NCBI RefSeq assembly: GCF_918698115.1 | Contig: NZ_CAKKLV010000002.1 | Location: 1 to 64,000, forward strand | DNA: 64,000 nt | Direction: 5' to 3' | Source of the DNA: Peribacillus sp. Bi96 | GTDB lineage: Bacteria > Bacillota > Bacilli > Bacillales > DSM-1321 | In this document: piece after piece, positions 9,501 through 18,095 of the stretch | Numbering within the stretch: position 1 is the stretch's first letter | Layout of the letters: every line of letters begins with the position of its first letter | Notes under the pieces: generated by a model | Database searches by the model: none | What the model was told of the DNA's origin: nothing | The model's input: only the letters and a program-made list of their open reading frames with translations | Translations under genes and position numbers: made by a program

Positions 9501-10007
9501 GAAGTTTTGGAGACATTTGACTTCCCACGGCAAGATACGAGTCCGCACCTTTGTTTAGCGGACTTCGCAAAGCCGGTTTCCTCAGGTGAAATGGATTATG
9601 TCGGCTTTTTCTTGGTTACTGCCGGAAAAGGGATCAGAAAATGGGCAGAAAAGCTAAAACTTGAAGGTGATTTCTTGAAAAACCATGCCCTTCAATCACT
9701 TGCTCTCGAAACAGCTGAAGGATTCGCGGAAAGAATACATCAATTAATGCGTGATGATTTAGGTATAAGCGATCCGATAGAAATGTCTATGAAAGAGCGT
9801 TTTGCAGCTAAGTATACGGGGCAAAGATTTTCATTTGGTTATCCAGCTTGTCCTAATCTGGAAGACCAGGAGAAGTTATTCCGCTTGTTACAGCCTCAAG
9901 ATATTGGCGTGGAATTGACTGAAGGATGCATGATGGAGCCTGAGGCTTCCGTTTCAGCCATTGTATTTGCTCATCCAGAAGCTCGGTACTTCAATGTCGA
10001 TCGATAA
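6558..10007 (+). CDS. metH: Cobalamin-dependent methionine synthase
   Basis: Transfers methyl from 5-methyl-THF via cobalamin to homocysteine. The 1149 residues carry the full modular order: homocysteine-binding domain (1-310, zinc cysteines in GLNCATG and GGCCGTTPEHI), pterin-binding domain (about 330-600, FVGERTNVIGSRKF), helical cap (about 620-720), B12-binding domain with the cobalt ligand motif GDVHDIGKNLVD (about 720-860), and reactivation domain to the C-terminus (GYPACPNLEDQ, TEGCMMEPEASVS), which binds SAM. The ATG lies inside the yitJ 3' end with GAGGTGG upstream. It is second in the S-box operon and closed by a strong hairpin. Requirement for B12 is known for the family; no cobalamin genes are in this window. 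Confidence 0.97.
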   Translation: MNKKAIQKQLDSKILLLDGAMGTMLQAENLTAEDFGGEQFEGCNEYLSLTQPEIIQSIHEKYLAAGADIIETNTFGATSIVLDEYQISTIAYKLNKISAELAVKACEKYSNDEWPRYVAGSMGPTTKTLSVTGGTTFDILTESYEEQALGLLDGGVDLLLVETCQDMLNVKAAFSGIKAAFAKTGKDVPVIISGTIEPMGTTLAGQSIEAFYLSVEHMKPVAVGLNCATGPEFMIDHIRTLADISNSAISCYPNAGLPDEEGHYHESPTSLAEKMKQFAEKGWVNIIGGCCGTTPEHIKELSRVLEGIQPRTITESAHGHAVSGIEPLIYDDSMRPLFVGERTNVIGSRKFKELIRGKHYEPAAEIARAQVKKGAHVIDICLADPDGDELGDMKEFVEEVVKKVKVPLVIDTTDEAVLEQALKHSQGKSIINSINLEDGEERFEKIVPFVHQYGAAVVVGTIDEIGMAVHAERKIEVATRSVDLLVNKYGINRSDIIFDPLVFPVGTGDEQYIGSALETVKGIQAIKEKFPECLTILGISNVSFGLPERGREILNAVFLYHCTKAGLDYAIVNTEKLERFALIPEEEVKLAEALLFDTSTETLAIFTEFYRGKKAEKKDNGVILPLDERLGNYIIEGTKEGLIEDLNKAIERGDNPLEIINGPLMDGMSEVGRLFNDNQLIVAEVLQSAEAMKAAVSHLEPLMENSEDSAKKGKILLATVKGDVHDIGKNLVDIILSNNGYEVIDLGIKVAPQQIIEEVRKHEPTIIGLSGLLVKSAQQMVLTAQDLKQAGIDTPILVGGAALSRKFTDFKISPEYGGSVLYAKDAMDGLAVTNILHDADKKVLYLEELVEKRERSKANAAIAATLEKPVRKQSTAASLSNVPVQIPRDIKRHVLKNYPLDVIQPYINRQMLIGHHLGLKGKVAELLKQGNEKAVQLNSLVDELIEFLKNEPDYGLQAVYQFFPAQSEGDRLLVYNPDNHKEVLETFDFPRQDTSPHLCLADFAKPVSSGEMDYVGFFLVTAGKGIRKWAEKLKLEGDFLKNHALQSLALETAEGFAERIHQLMRDDLGISDPIEMSMKERFAAKYTGQRFSFGYPACPNLEDQEKLFRLLQPQDIGVELTEGCMMEPEASVSAIVFAHPEARYFNVDR

Positions 10008-10016
10008 CATAATGGT

Positions 10017-10045
10017 AAGGCAGCGGTATTTTTTACCGCTGCCTT
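10017..10045 (+). terminator. Terminator after metH
   Basis: AAGGCAGCGGTA pairs perfectly with TACCGCTGCCTT around a five-base T-rich loop. This ends the yitJ-metH operon. Confidence 0.8.
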
Positions 10046-10106
10046 ATTGCGCATGAAACCCCTCGATTGGTACATCTTAATGGTCAAAAGGAAGGGGATG
10101 CAATTT

Positions 10107-10874
10107 ATGAAGGATCTGCTTAAAATATTTCTTTCCATGGTGAGTTCTTTCATTATCATTTTGTCCATGACCAATGTGCAGGCGGTTAAAGTACATGCAA
10201 TGGTTCCCGAAGAGATGACACCGCTCGTAAAAAGTAAAGAAGATCAGAAAGTCGCTTATTTGACTTTCGATGATGGTCCATCTTTGAATACCATGGATAT
10301 ATTAGATATTTTGGACCGCTATCATGTTAAGGCAACATTTTTCGTAAAAGGTAATGAAGAACCATACGCAAAGGAATATTATCAGGAAATGATTTCACGG
10401 GGTCATGTGATTGCCCTCCATTCCTATACACATGATTATTCTATCGTTTATCGATCAACTGAAAGTTTCTTTCAAGATTTGAATAGGCTTGAAACCATGC
10501 TGCAAAAGGAGTTTGGGATAAAAAGCCGTATTGTACGCCTTCCTGGAGGCTCGAATAATCATCTTCGGCATCAGGCTGCAACTAAACCCATCATAAATGG
10601 AATCCTTCAACAATTATCGGAAAAAGGGTATATTTACTTTGATTGGACCATCGATTCAACAGATGGCATCAGTCCATCAATAAGTGAACAACAAATCATT
10701 AATTCCGTACAAAAAGGGACGAAAGATCAAAAGCATGTTAATATCTTATTGCATGATATCAATAGTATGAAAAATACAGTGAAAGCATTGCCGGATATTA
10801 TAGAATATCTTAAAAAAGAAGGGTATTATTTTGATACTATTGATGAGACAACTCCAAAAATACAATTTAATTGA
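10107..10874 (+). CDS. Polysaccharide deacetylase (NodB homology domain), membrane-anchored or secreted
   Basis: A carbohydrate esterase family 4 enzyme that removes N- or O-acetyl groups from cell-wall glycans outside the membrane. Residues 7-27 form a signal/anchor helix ending VQAVKVHA. The NodB motifs are TFDDGPS (Asp55/Asp56), HSYTHDYS (metal-binding His105 and His109), RLPGGSNNH, FDWTIDS and the catalytic-His motif ILLHDIN. Length is 255 residues from the ATG at 10107, chosen because AAGGAAGGGG (10088-10097) is nine bases upstream; the frame is open 20 codons further. It resembles peptidoglycan deacetylases of the Bacillus YheN/PdaC group but the glycan target cannot be read from sequence. 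It is monocistronic, following the metH terminator. Confidence 0.88.
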   Translation: MKDLLKIFLSMVSSFIIILSMTNVQAVKVHAMVPEEMTPLVKSKEDQKVAYLTFDDGPSLNTMDILDILDRYHVKATFFVKGNEEPYAKEYYQEMISRGHVIALHSYTHDYSIVYRSTESFFQDLNRLETMLQKEFGIKSRIVRLPGGSNNHLRHQAATKPIINGILQQLSEKGYIYFDWTIDSTDGISPSISEQQIINSVQKGTKDQKHVNILLHDINSMKNTVKALPDIIEYLKKEGYYFDTIDETTPKIQFN

Positions 10875-10949
10875 TGAACACATTGATTATATATAGTAAA
10901 TTAAGGTATAGGGATAAGAGATTATATTGCGAAAGGATTTATCGTTTCT

Positions 10950-11720
10950 ATGATGCCATCATTGTTTTTATCACATGGAACACCTCTATTAGCTTTGGAA
11001 AAGAATAGCTACACTTCCTTTTTGAAGGATTATATGAAAGATATGAATAAACCTGCTGCCATCGTTATATTGTCTGCGCATTGGGAAAGTGAGGAGCAGT
11101 TAATTTCAGCAGTAAAGAAGCATGAAGTCATTTATGATTTTGTTGGTTTTCCTGAAGAAATATTCCAGATAACATATCCTGCTTCGGGATGCCTAGAGCT
11201 GTCAGATAAAATATTGACCTTGTTGTCCAAGATAGATGTATGGGGCGAACTTGATGAAAGGCGCCCCTTGGATCATGGAGCATGGGGGCTTTTACACATC
11301 ATGTACCCAAAAGCTGATATCCCGATCGTATCTTTGTCGATTAATCCTGATCTTCCATTAGACAAGCAGTATGAAATCGGGAAAGCTTTGGGAGAATTAA
11401 AGGAAAGTAATGTCCTAATCATCGGAAGTGGTGGAATTGTCCATAATTTCACCCATTTACAGAAGGATATGCTTGTGGCAGAGGGGTGGGCAATCAATTT
11501 TGAGAACTGGGTCGAAGAGAAAATCATGAATTGGGATTTGGAATCTTTGTTTAATTATGAACAAATTGCTCCTTTTAGTACTGATGCTGTACCTTCCAAA
11601 GAGCATTTCATTCCATTGGTCATTGCTATGGGCTCAGGAGATGACAGCAAAAAAGCGGCTCTCCTGCACAGGACATTTCAATATGGGAATCTGAGTTTAA
11701 CAGCTTGGAAGTTTGATTGA
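10950..11720 (+). CDS. DODA-type extradiol aromatic ring-opening dioxygenase family protein
   Basis: A 256-residue protein of the class III extradiol dioxygenase family, in the 4,5-DOPA dioxygenase/YgiD subgroup. Metal-ligand and active-site motifs are in place: LFLSHGTPLLAL near the N-terminus, VILSAHWES, PLDHGAWGLLH and IGSGGIVHNFTHL, each contributing a histidine typical of the family. YgiD-like enzymes open catechol rings such as DOPA using Zn or Fe, but many bacterial members have no known substrate. Either ATG of the pair at 10950/10953 could start; AAAGGA lies about ten bases upstream. It is a single gene. The following 11721-12073 holds the odh promoter region and nothing else recognisable. 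Confidence 0.85.
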   Translation: MMPSLFLSHGTPLLALEKNSYTSFLKDYMKDMNKPAAIVILSAHWESEEQLISAVKKHEVIYDFVGFPEEIFQITYPASGCLELSDKILTLLSKIDVWGELDERRPLDHGAWGLLHIMYPKADIPIVSLSINPDLPLDKQYEIGKALGELKESNVLIIGSGGIVHNFTHLQKDMLVAEGWAINFENWVEEKIMNWDLESLFNYEQIAPFSTDAVPSKEHFIPLVIAMGSGDDSKKAALLHRTFQYGNLSLTAWKFD

Positions 11721-11886
11721 TTTAAAGGTTTGCAACCTAGTTAAAAATACAGGAAACTGGTCATTATACAAAAATCTTTTTTTAGCGAAAAAAGACTTAA
11801 ATGAGCAAAAAAGTCAATTAAAAGCGTATTATGACGAATTAAACAGAAATATTGTTGCAAAAAGGTTGCATAAAGTGGTTTAACCT

Positions 11887-11936
11887 TTGGATATTTCGAC
11901 AAAAACATGTTAATATAACATCTGAAAACGTTTTAT
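11887..11936 (+). promoter_or_regulatory. Putative odhAB promoter with a cre-like site
   Basis: TTGGAT (11887) and TAATAT (11911) with an 18-bp spacer form a weak sigma-A promoter. The sequence TGAAAACGTTTTAT (11923-11936) just downstream resembles a CcpA cre site except at its last two bases. Catabolite repression of odhAB is known in B. subtilis; binding here is inferred. Confidence 0.35.
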
Positions 11937-12073
11937 CCTTTAAAATTTTATTATTCAAATACCAAAGTTATTAATTATAAATCATATATTTGGGGAAAAG
12001 TTAGAAGAAAGAAATTTGGGGATGGATAAAACGAAATGCAAAAAATTATGAGAGAAATTTGGGGGTTTACAAA

Positions 12074-14926
12074 ATGACCATCAAGGATGCTAAGGCATAC
12101 GACCCATGGAAAGCTTTTTCTGGTCCAAACCTTGGGTATGTCATGGAGCAGTACGATCTATTTCAAGCCAATCCGGAGGAAGTAGATCCGGAACTGAAAA
12201 ACTTCTTTGAAGTATCAGGTCCTCCTTCATTCGATGTATCGGCTGAAACAACAATCGGAAGTGCACCAACTGTACAATCTGGAGAAGTTCTTCCAATGAA
12301 GAAAATTATGTCTGCAGTAACGTTAGCGGAAAACATCCGTGCATACGGACATCTTGCTGCAACTATCTATCCTTTAAAAGAAGAACCACTTGACACTGAA
12401 GAAATTCACTTTGAAAAATATGGGTTGACTGCAGATGATTTAAGGAAAATACCGGCTGACTTAATTTGTCCGGAATCACCTGAAGACGTGAAAGACGGAT
12501 ACGAAGCCGTACAATACCTAAAACAACTTTATACAAAAACGATAGCCTTTGAATTTCACCATGTTAATGACTTGGACGAAAAGCAATGGCTTACAGATAT
12601 GGTCGAATCCGGAAGCATGTTCCCGGAAGTGTCCAAAGATAAAAAGGAACTATTACTTAAGCGATTGAATGAAGTCGAAGGTTTTGAAAAGTTCCTTCAT
12701 CGCACATATGTAGGGCAAAAACGTTTCTCTATTGAAGGACTGGATACACTAGTGCCGATTTTAGATGAAATGATTTCACAAACTGTTCAAAATGGAACGG
12801 GTAATGTGAATATTGCCATGGCTCACCGGGGACGTTTGAATGTTCTTGCACACGTACTTGGAAAGCCTTATGAGGTCATTTTCTCTGAATTCCAACATTC
12901 ACCTAATAAAGATTTGGTTCCTTCCGAAGGTTCAACTGGCATTAACAATGGTTGGACTGGCGATGTTAAATACCATTTAGGTCTGGATAAACAAATTACT
13001 AAAGCAAATATACAAAAAGCAAGAATTACACTTGCCAATAACCCAAGTCACTTGGAAGTAGTCGGTCCAATCGTGGAAGGGTATTCTCGTGCGGCACAAG
13101 AAGACCGTTCTGAAAAAGGATACCCTGTTCAAGACATTTCCAAATCACTTGCAATCCTAATTCATGGTGATGCAGCATTCCCTGGTGAAGGAATTGTACC
13201 GGAAACGATTAACTTAAGCCGTTTACGCGGTTATCAGGTTGGCGGAGCTATCCATATCATCGCCAATAACATGATTGGTTTTACAACGGAAAGTGAAGAT
13301 TCACGTTCAACTAAATATGCTAGTGATTTGGCAAAAGGCTTTGAAGTGCCGATCGTACATGTTAACGCAGATGACCCAGAGGCATGTATTGCCGCTGTGA
13401 ACCTTGCTAACCAATATCGCGAAAAATACAAGAAAGATTTCTTGATCGACCTTATCGGTTACAGACGTTTCGGCCATAACGAAATGGATGAGCCATTGGT
13501 GACACAACCTGAAATGTATGCATTAATCCATAAGCACCCAACCGTTAAAGAGCTTTATGGTAAAAAACTCATTCAATCCGGCGTGTTCACTGAAGATGAA
13601 GTTAAAGCAGTTGCTGAGCAAGTGGATACAAGACTTGCAGATGCATATGCGAAAATTTCCGGAAATAAACCGGAAGCTTCTAAAGAGTGTAACCCTCCTG
13701 GCATTATTGAAAAAGGACTTCCAGCCATTGAAACGGCAGTTCCGAAACAAGAACTGGTTTCAATTAACGAAGAACTTGTTAATTGGCCTGAAGGATTCAC
13801 CCCTAATAAAAAATTAGGAAAGATTTTATCACGTCGTTTGGATTCCTTTGGTGCTGACGGTAAAATTGATTGGGCTCATGCTGAAACACTTGCATTTGCA
13901 TCCATCTTGAGTGACGCTACTCCAATCCGTTTGACAGGACAAGATTCAGAACGTGGAACATTCGCCCAACGTAATATCATGTTACATGACAGTGTTAATG
14001 GAAAAACATATTCACCACTTCACACACTTGATACTGCTAAAGCTTCTTTCGCTGTTCATAACAGCCCGCTTACGGAAACGGCAGTTCTTGCTTTTGAATA
14101 TGGTTATAATGTATTTGCACCTGAAACACTTGTACTATGGGAAGGCCAATTCGGTGACTTTGCAAATACAGCACAAGTGATCTTTGACCAATTTATCGCG
14201 GCAGGCCGTGCAAAATGGGGTCAAAAATCAGGTCTTGTCATGCTGCTTCCGCATGGTTATGAAGGACAAGGACCAGAGCATTCCAGTGCACGCCTAGAAC
14301 GTTTCCTTCAATTGGCGGCTGAGAACAACTGGACAGTTGCTAACTTAAGTTCGGCAGCTCAATATTTCCATATCCTTAGAAGACAAGCCAAGATTTTGGA
14401 TCAAGAGCAAGTACGTCCACTTGTCATCATGACACCTAAGAGCATGCTTCGTAATCAAGTGATGGCCTCTACAGCTGAAGAATTCAGTGAAGGCTCATTT
14501 GAATCTTTCGTAGAAACAAAAGCACTTGGCAAAAAACCTAAATCGGTTGAACGCATTGTTTTTGCATCAGGTAAATTGGCGGTTGAACTTCGTGAAAAAG
14601 CGGCAGCTGAACAAAAAACGGATTGGTTGCAAATCATCAGTATCGAAGAAATTTATCCATTCCCGTTCACTGGCGTTCAAGAAGCGTTGAAAAAATATAC
14701 AAATCTTAAAGAAATCTTCTGGGCTCAAGAAGAACCTAAAAACATGGGGGCTTGGACATTTGTTGAACCACGCCTTAATGCAGCGGCTCCTGGTAACCTT
14801 TCAGTAACATATATAGGAAGGAAGCGCAGATCAAGCCCGGCTGAGGGAGATCCACTTGTCCATAAAAATGAACAACAACGGATTATGACTCAAGCAATTA
14901 CACGCAATAATGAGGGGGAGAAATAA
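12074..14926 (+). CDS. odhA: 2-oxoglutarate dehydrogenase E1 component
   Basis: Thiamin-diphosphate-dependent decarboxylase of the TCA-cycle 2-oxoglutarate dehydrogenase complex; it transfers the succinyl group to the lipoyl domain of OdhB. 950 residues, close to B. subtilis OdhA (944). Visible landmarks: the N-terminal [30 protein letters not shown], the ThDP/Mg motif [10 protein letters not shown]...[21 protein letters not shown], and in the C-terminal pyrimidine-binding half [20 protein letters not shown] and [17 protein letters not shown]. The ATG at 12074 follows GGGGG (12061-12065) at proper spacing; a TTG at 12059 in the same frame precedes that site and is not used. It is separated from odhB by two bases, so the two form one operon. 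Confidence 0.97.
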   Translation: MTIKDAKAYDPWKAFSGPNLGYVMEQYDLFQANPEEVDPELKNFFEVSGPPSFDVSAETTIGSAPTVQSGEVLPMKKIMSAVTLAENIRAYGHLAATIYPLKEEPLDTEEIHFEKYGLTADDLRKIPADLICPESPEDVKDGYEAVQYLKQLYTKTIAFEFHHVNDLDEKQWLTDMVESGSMFPEVSKDKKELLLKRLNEVEGFEKFLHRTYVGQKRFSIEGLDTLVPILDEMISQTVQNGTGNVNIAMAHRGRLNVLAHVLGKPYEVIFSEFQHSPNKDLVPSEGSTGINNGWTGDVKYHLGLDKQITKANIQKARITLANNPSHLEVVGPIVEGYSRAAQEDRSEKGYPVQDISKSLAILIHGDAAFPGEGIVPETINLSRLRGYQVGGAIHIIANNMIGFTTESEDSRSTKYASDLAKGFEVPIVHVNADDPEACIAAVNLANQYREKYKKDFLIDLIGYRRFGHNEMDEPLVTQPEMYALIHKHPTVKELYGKKLIQSGVFTEDEVKAVAEQVDTRLADAYAKISGNKPEASKECNPPGIIEKGLPAIETAVPKQELVSINEELVNWPEGFTPNKKLGKILSRRLDSFGADGKIDWAHAETLAFASILSDATPIRLTGQDSERGTFAQRNIMLHDSVNGKTYSPLHTLDTAKASFAVHNSPLTETAVLAFEYGYNVFAPETLVLWEGQFGDFANTAQVIFDQFIAAGRAKWGQKSGLVMLLPHGYEGQGPEHSSARLERFLQLAAENNWTVANLSSAAQYFHILRRQAKILDQEQVRPLVIMTPKSMLRNQVMASTAEEFSEGSFESFVETKALGKKPKSVERIVFASGKLAVELREKAAAEQKTDWLQIISIEEIYPFPFTGVQEALKKYTNLKEIFWAQEEPKNMGAWTFVEPRLNAAAPGNLSVTYIGRKRRSSPAEGDPLVHKNEQQRIMTQAITRNNEGEK

Positions 14927-14928
14927 AA

Positions 14929-16206
14929 ATGGCTGAAGTAAAAGTACCTGAATTAGCAGAATCAATTTCTGAAGGATCTATTGCGCAATGGTTAAAACAA
15001 CCCGGTGACCACGTAGAAAAAGGCGAATATGTCCTTGAACTGGAAACGGATAAAGTAAACGTAGAAATCATTTCAGATTATACGGGTACACTTTCGGAAC
15101 ATTTAGCAGAAGAAGGCGATACTGTCCAAGTTGGACAAGCTATCGCTATCGTTGATGAAAATGGATCAGCTGCAGCAGCTCCAAAAGCGGAAGCTCCTAA
15201 GGCTGAAGAAGCCAAAGCAGAGCCAGCTAAAGCGGAAGAAGCTCCAGCTCCATCTCCAGCTAAAGAGGCTCCTAAAGCAGAAACGAGAGAAGCATCATCC
15301 ACTCAACAAGTTATTGCTTCACCAGCTGCAAGGAAATTGGCTCGTGAAAAAGGAATTGACTTGACTCAAGTGCCTGTAGCCGACCCACTTGGTCGTGTAC
15401 GTGTACAAGACGTAGAAGCTGCAAGTAATGCACCTGCGGCACCAGCTGCAGCTTCAAAACCAGCACCTGCAGCAAAACAAGCAGCAGCTCCTGTTGAAGT
15501 GAATGATGATCGTATTGAAGTGGTTAAGATGACTCGCCGTCGTCAAACCATTGCCAAGCGCCTAGTTCAAGTACAATCCGAAGCAGCCATGCTTACTACT
15601 TTTAACGAAGTCGATCTTTCAGCAGTCATGGAATTGCGTAGCCGCCATAAAGATTCTTTCGTGAAAACAAATGATGTTAAACTTGGTTTCATGTCATTTT
15701 TCACTAAAGCAGTCATTGGCGCATTGAAGAAATATCCGTTATTGAATGCAGAAATCAAAGGCGACCATATCCTTAAAAAGAACTTTTATGATATCGGTGT
15801 AGCCGTATCCACTGACGAAGGTTTAGTCGTTCCGGTTGTAAGGGATGCTGACCGCAAAAGCTTCGCTGAAATCGAAAAGAACATTTCGGATTTAGCTGTT
15901 AAAGCGCGTAACAATAAACTAGGACTTTCAGATTTATCTGGTGGAACTTTCACGATTACAAACGGAGGGACTTTCGGTTCCCTATTATCTACACCAATCT
16001 TGAATGCCCCTCAAGTTGGGATCTTGGGCATGCATACAATTAAGACACGCCCAATCGCTGTTGGAGATCAAATCGAAAACAGACCAATGATGTACCTTGC
16101 ATTATCTTACGATCACCGTATCGTTGATGGTAAAGAAGCAGTTGGATTCTTAGTAGCAATCAAAGATATGCTTGAAGATCCAGAGCAACTTTTACTTCAA
16201 GGTTAA
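14929..16206 (+). CDS. odhB: Dihydrolipoyllysine succinyltransferase E2 component
   Basis: Core acyltransferase of the 2-oxoglutarate dehydrogenase complex, passing succinyl from the lipoyl arm to CoA. The 425 residues contain the lipoyl domain (1-76) with modified Lys42 in [11 protein letters not shown], an Ala/Pro/Lys-rich linker, a peripheral-subunit-binding domain (about 125-160, [15 protein letters not shown]), a second flexible linker, and the catalytic domain (about 195-425) with [12 protein letters not shown] bearing the active-site His and Asp. The ribosome binding site GAGGGGGAG lies within the last codons of odhA. A strong terminator follows. The E3 subunit is not in this window and would be shared with pyruvate dehydrogenase. 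Confidence 0.97.
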   Translation: MAEVKVPELAESISEGSIAQWLKQPGDHVEKGEYVLELETDKVNVEIISDYTGTLSEHLAEEGDTVQVGQAIAIVDENGSAAAAPKAEAPKAEEAKAEPAKAEEAPAPSPAKEAPKAETREASSTQQVIASPAARKLAREKGIDLTQVPVADPLGRVRVQDVEAASNAPAAPAAASKPAPAAKQAAAPVEVNDDRIEVVKMTRRRQTIAKRLVQVQSEAAMLTTFNEVDLSAVMELRSRHKDSFVKTNDVKLGFMSFFTKAVIGALKKYPLLNAEIKGDHILKKNFYDIGVAVSTDEGLVVPVVRDADRKSFAEIEKNISDLAVKARNNKLGLSDLSGGTFTITNGGTFGSLLSTPILNAPQVGILGMHTIKTRPIAVGDQIENRPMMYLALSYDHRIVDGKEAVGFLVAIKDMLEDPEQLLLQG

Positions 16207-16218
16207 TGAAATAATATG

Positions 16219-16255
16219 AAAAAACCCCTCTGTCATTATGACAGAGGGGTTTTTT
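16219..16255 (+). terminator. Terminator after odhB
   Basis: CCCCTCTGTCA pairs perfectly with TGACAGAGGGG around TTA, with A residues before and six T residues after. A classic intrinsic terminator, usable in both directions. Confidence 0.95.
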
Positions 16256-16363
16256 GTGTTAATAAAAAGGCGTATTTTAATAGAAAAAGAAGAGATAGAG
16301 AGTCTGGATGAATGGTTTTGGAAGAAATTTTGAATGAATTTGAATATTTTTAAACGTTTGTGA

Positions 16364-16392
16364 TTGATTATTGCTACTATTTCATATATGAT
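16364..16392 (+). promoter_or_regulatory. Promoter of the fructose operon
   Basis: TTGATT (16364-16369) and TATGAT (16387-16392) are 17 bp apart, 27 bp before the fruR start. This is a good sigma-A promoter for fruR-fruK-fruA. FruR probably binds nearby but no operator was identified. Confidence 0.6.
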
Positions 16393-16418
16393 GATGATAT
16401 TAAAGTGAGGTGGGCGGA

Positions 16419-17171
16419 TTGCTGACAACTGAAAGGCACCAGATCATCTTATCGATTCTTAAAGAACAAGGAACGATAAAGCTTCAGGAGCTTGTAGATC
16501 AATTACAAGCCTCGGAGTCGACCATACGTAGAGATTTAGTGCAACTAGAAGAAATGAAGCACTTGAAACGTGTGCATGGCGGGGCCTCTTTACTTCAAAG
16601 AAAAGGCCTTGAACCAACTACTATGGAAAAGCTAAATAAAGCAATAGCTGAAAAACAACGGATAGCAAAGCTAGCGTCTTCATTCATTGAGAAAAATGAT
16701 TGTATATATCTTGATGCTGGTACCACAACTGCAGAAATGATTCCTTATTTAAAGGATAAGAATGTAACTGTCCTGACAAATGGTCTTATGCATATTCCAA
16801 AACTGATCGAATTGGAAATCAAGACTGTTTTAGTTGGTGGAACGATTAAATTCTCGACAAATGCGGTTATAGGAAGTAATGCTGTACAATTTTTAAATGA
16901 ATACCGTTTTGATAAATGTTTCTTGGGAATGAACGGAATCCATCAAGAACTGGGTTTTACAACTCCGGACCCGGAAGAAGCTCTATTGAAGAAGATGGCA
17001 TTACGGCTTTCTAACGAAACCTACGTGCTTGCTGACAGTTCAAAACTGAATGATGCCACTTTCGCAAAGGTTGCAGATGTAAGCGATGCCATAATCATTA
17101 CTGATTGCAATGATGAAGAGGCGATTGCTCAACTTCATAAAAATCCTCAGGTAAAGGTCGTGACCATTTAA
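16419..17171 (+). CDS. fruR: DeoR-family repressor of the fructose operon
   Basis: A 250-residue DeoR-family regulator. The N-terminal winged helix-turn-helix reads LTTERHQIILSILKEQGTIK...QASESTIRRDLVQLEE. The C-terminal DeoR sensor domain (about 75-235) has the sugar-phosphate-binding pattern YLDAGTTTAEMIPYL, VLTNGL and FLGMNGI. The start is taken as TTG at 16419, seven bases after GAGGTGG, which gives MLTTERH, the common FruR N-terminus; a GTG at 16410 lies inside the ribosome binding site. The stop codon overlaps the fruK start (TAATG). Family knowledge: it represses the operon and fructose 1-phosphate relieves repression. Confidence 0.92.
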   Translation: MLTTERHQIILSILKEQGTIKLQELVDQLQASESTIRRDLVQLEEMKHLKRVHGGASLLQRKGLEPTTMEKLNKAIAEKQRIAKLASSFIEKNDCIYLDAGTTTAEMIPYLKDKNVTVLTNGLMHIPKLIELEIKTVLVGGTIKFSTNAVIGSNAVQFLNEYRFDKCFLGMNGIHQELGFTTPDPEEALLKKMALRLSNETYVLADSSKLNDATFAKVADVSDAIIITDCNDEEAIAQLHKNPQVKVVTI

Positions 17172-18091
17172 TGATATATACAGTGACACTCAACCCATCC
17201 ATCGATTATCTGGTCGAGGTGGAAAGCTTTCAAATAGGCAAGGTGAATCGAACTAGTTATGATGCCAAATTCCCAGGAGGGAAAGGGATTAATGTTTCCC
17301 GAGTGCTTAAAAGACTTGGAAATGTTACGACAGCTTTAGGATTCATCGGGGGACAAACTGGTGAATTTGTAAAAAGATTTTTAAGACAAGAAGAGATCTT
17401 CACCGACTTTACAGAGATAGCGGGAGATACAAGAATCAACATTAAATTGAAAACTGGGTTGGAGACCGAAATTAATAGCCAAGGGCCCGTTATATCTAAA
17501 GGGAATTATCAACAATTATTTAGCCAGATTGAACAGTTGCAAAATAATGATATTCTCATTTTGTCAGGCAGCATCCCTTCAAGCGTTCCTTCGGATGTAT
17601 ACGAAGCCATGGCTAAGTCTTGTTCAGATAACGGCATTAAAGTGGTGGTAGATACGAGTGGTAAGGAATTATTGAATGTCCTTCCATATCGGCCATTTCT
17701 GATAAAGCCTAACCATCATGAATTGGGTGACCTTTTTTCTACTGAAATTAGAACTGTTGATGATGCAATCGAATATGGCACGAAATTGGTTGAAGCAGGA
17801 GCACAGAATGTCATTGTTTCAATGGCAGGACAGGGTGCCGTGCTTTGTTCGATGGGAGAGTCATATTCCGCAAATGTACCAAAAGGAAAAGTCATTAACT
17901 CAGTAGGTGCCGGTGATTCCATGGTGGCTGGTTTTATAGGGACATATGAAAAAACTGAGGATATATTATCTGCTTTTCGATTCAGCCTTGCAGCAGGGAG
18001 CGCAACAGCCTTCTCATCCGATCTTTGTACTATGGATAAAATCGAAGAGTTAACACCGCAAATTGAAATCGTTCAACTAACAGGAGGCTGA
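17171..18091 (+). CDS. fruK: 1-phosphofructokinase
   Basis: PfkB/ribokinase-fold kinase that phosphorylates fructose 1-phosphate, the product of FruA, to fructose 1,6-bisphosphate. 306 residues. Motifs: N-terminal TVTLNPSIDYLV, the substrate-binding FPGGKGINVSRVLKRLG (about residue 36), ILSGSIPSSVP, and the C-terminal PfkB signature NSVGAGDSMVAGF with the catalytic Asp (about residue 249). The ATG overlaps the fruR stop by one base, and fruA follows after four bases with its own AGGAGG, so the three genes form one operon in the standard Bacillus order. Confidence 0.96.
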   Translation: MIYTVTLNPSIDYLVEVESFQIGKVNRTSYDAKFPGGKGINVSRVLKRLGNVTTALGFIGGQTGEFVKRFLRQEEIFTDFTEIAGDTRINIKLKTGLETEINSQGPVISKGNYQQLFSQIEQLQNNDILILSGSIPSSVPSDVYEAMAKSCSDNGIKVVVDTSGKELLNVLPYRPFLIKPNHHELGDLFSTEIRTVDDAIEYGTKLVEAGAQNVIVSMAGQGAVLCSMGESYSANVPKGKVINSVGAGDSMVAGFIGTYEKTEDILSAFRFSLAAGSATAFSSDLCTMDKIEELTPQIEIVQLTGG

Positions 18092-18095
18092 CTCT

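Noticed and set aside
12059-12073. TTG start of odhA at 12059
   Set aside because: It lies before the GGGGG ribosome binding site that serves the ATG at 12074.
13557-13817. Alternative frames inside odhA
   Set aside because: No family similarity or ribosome binding site; shadows of the odhA frame.
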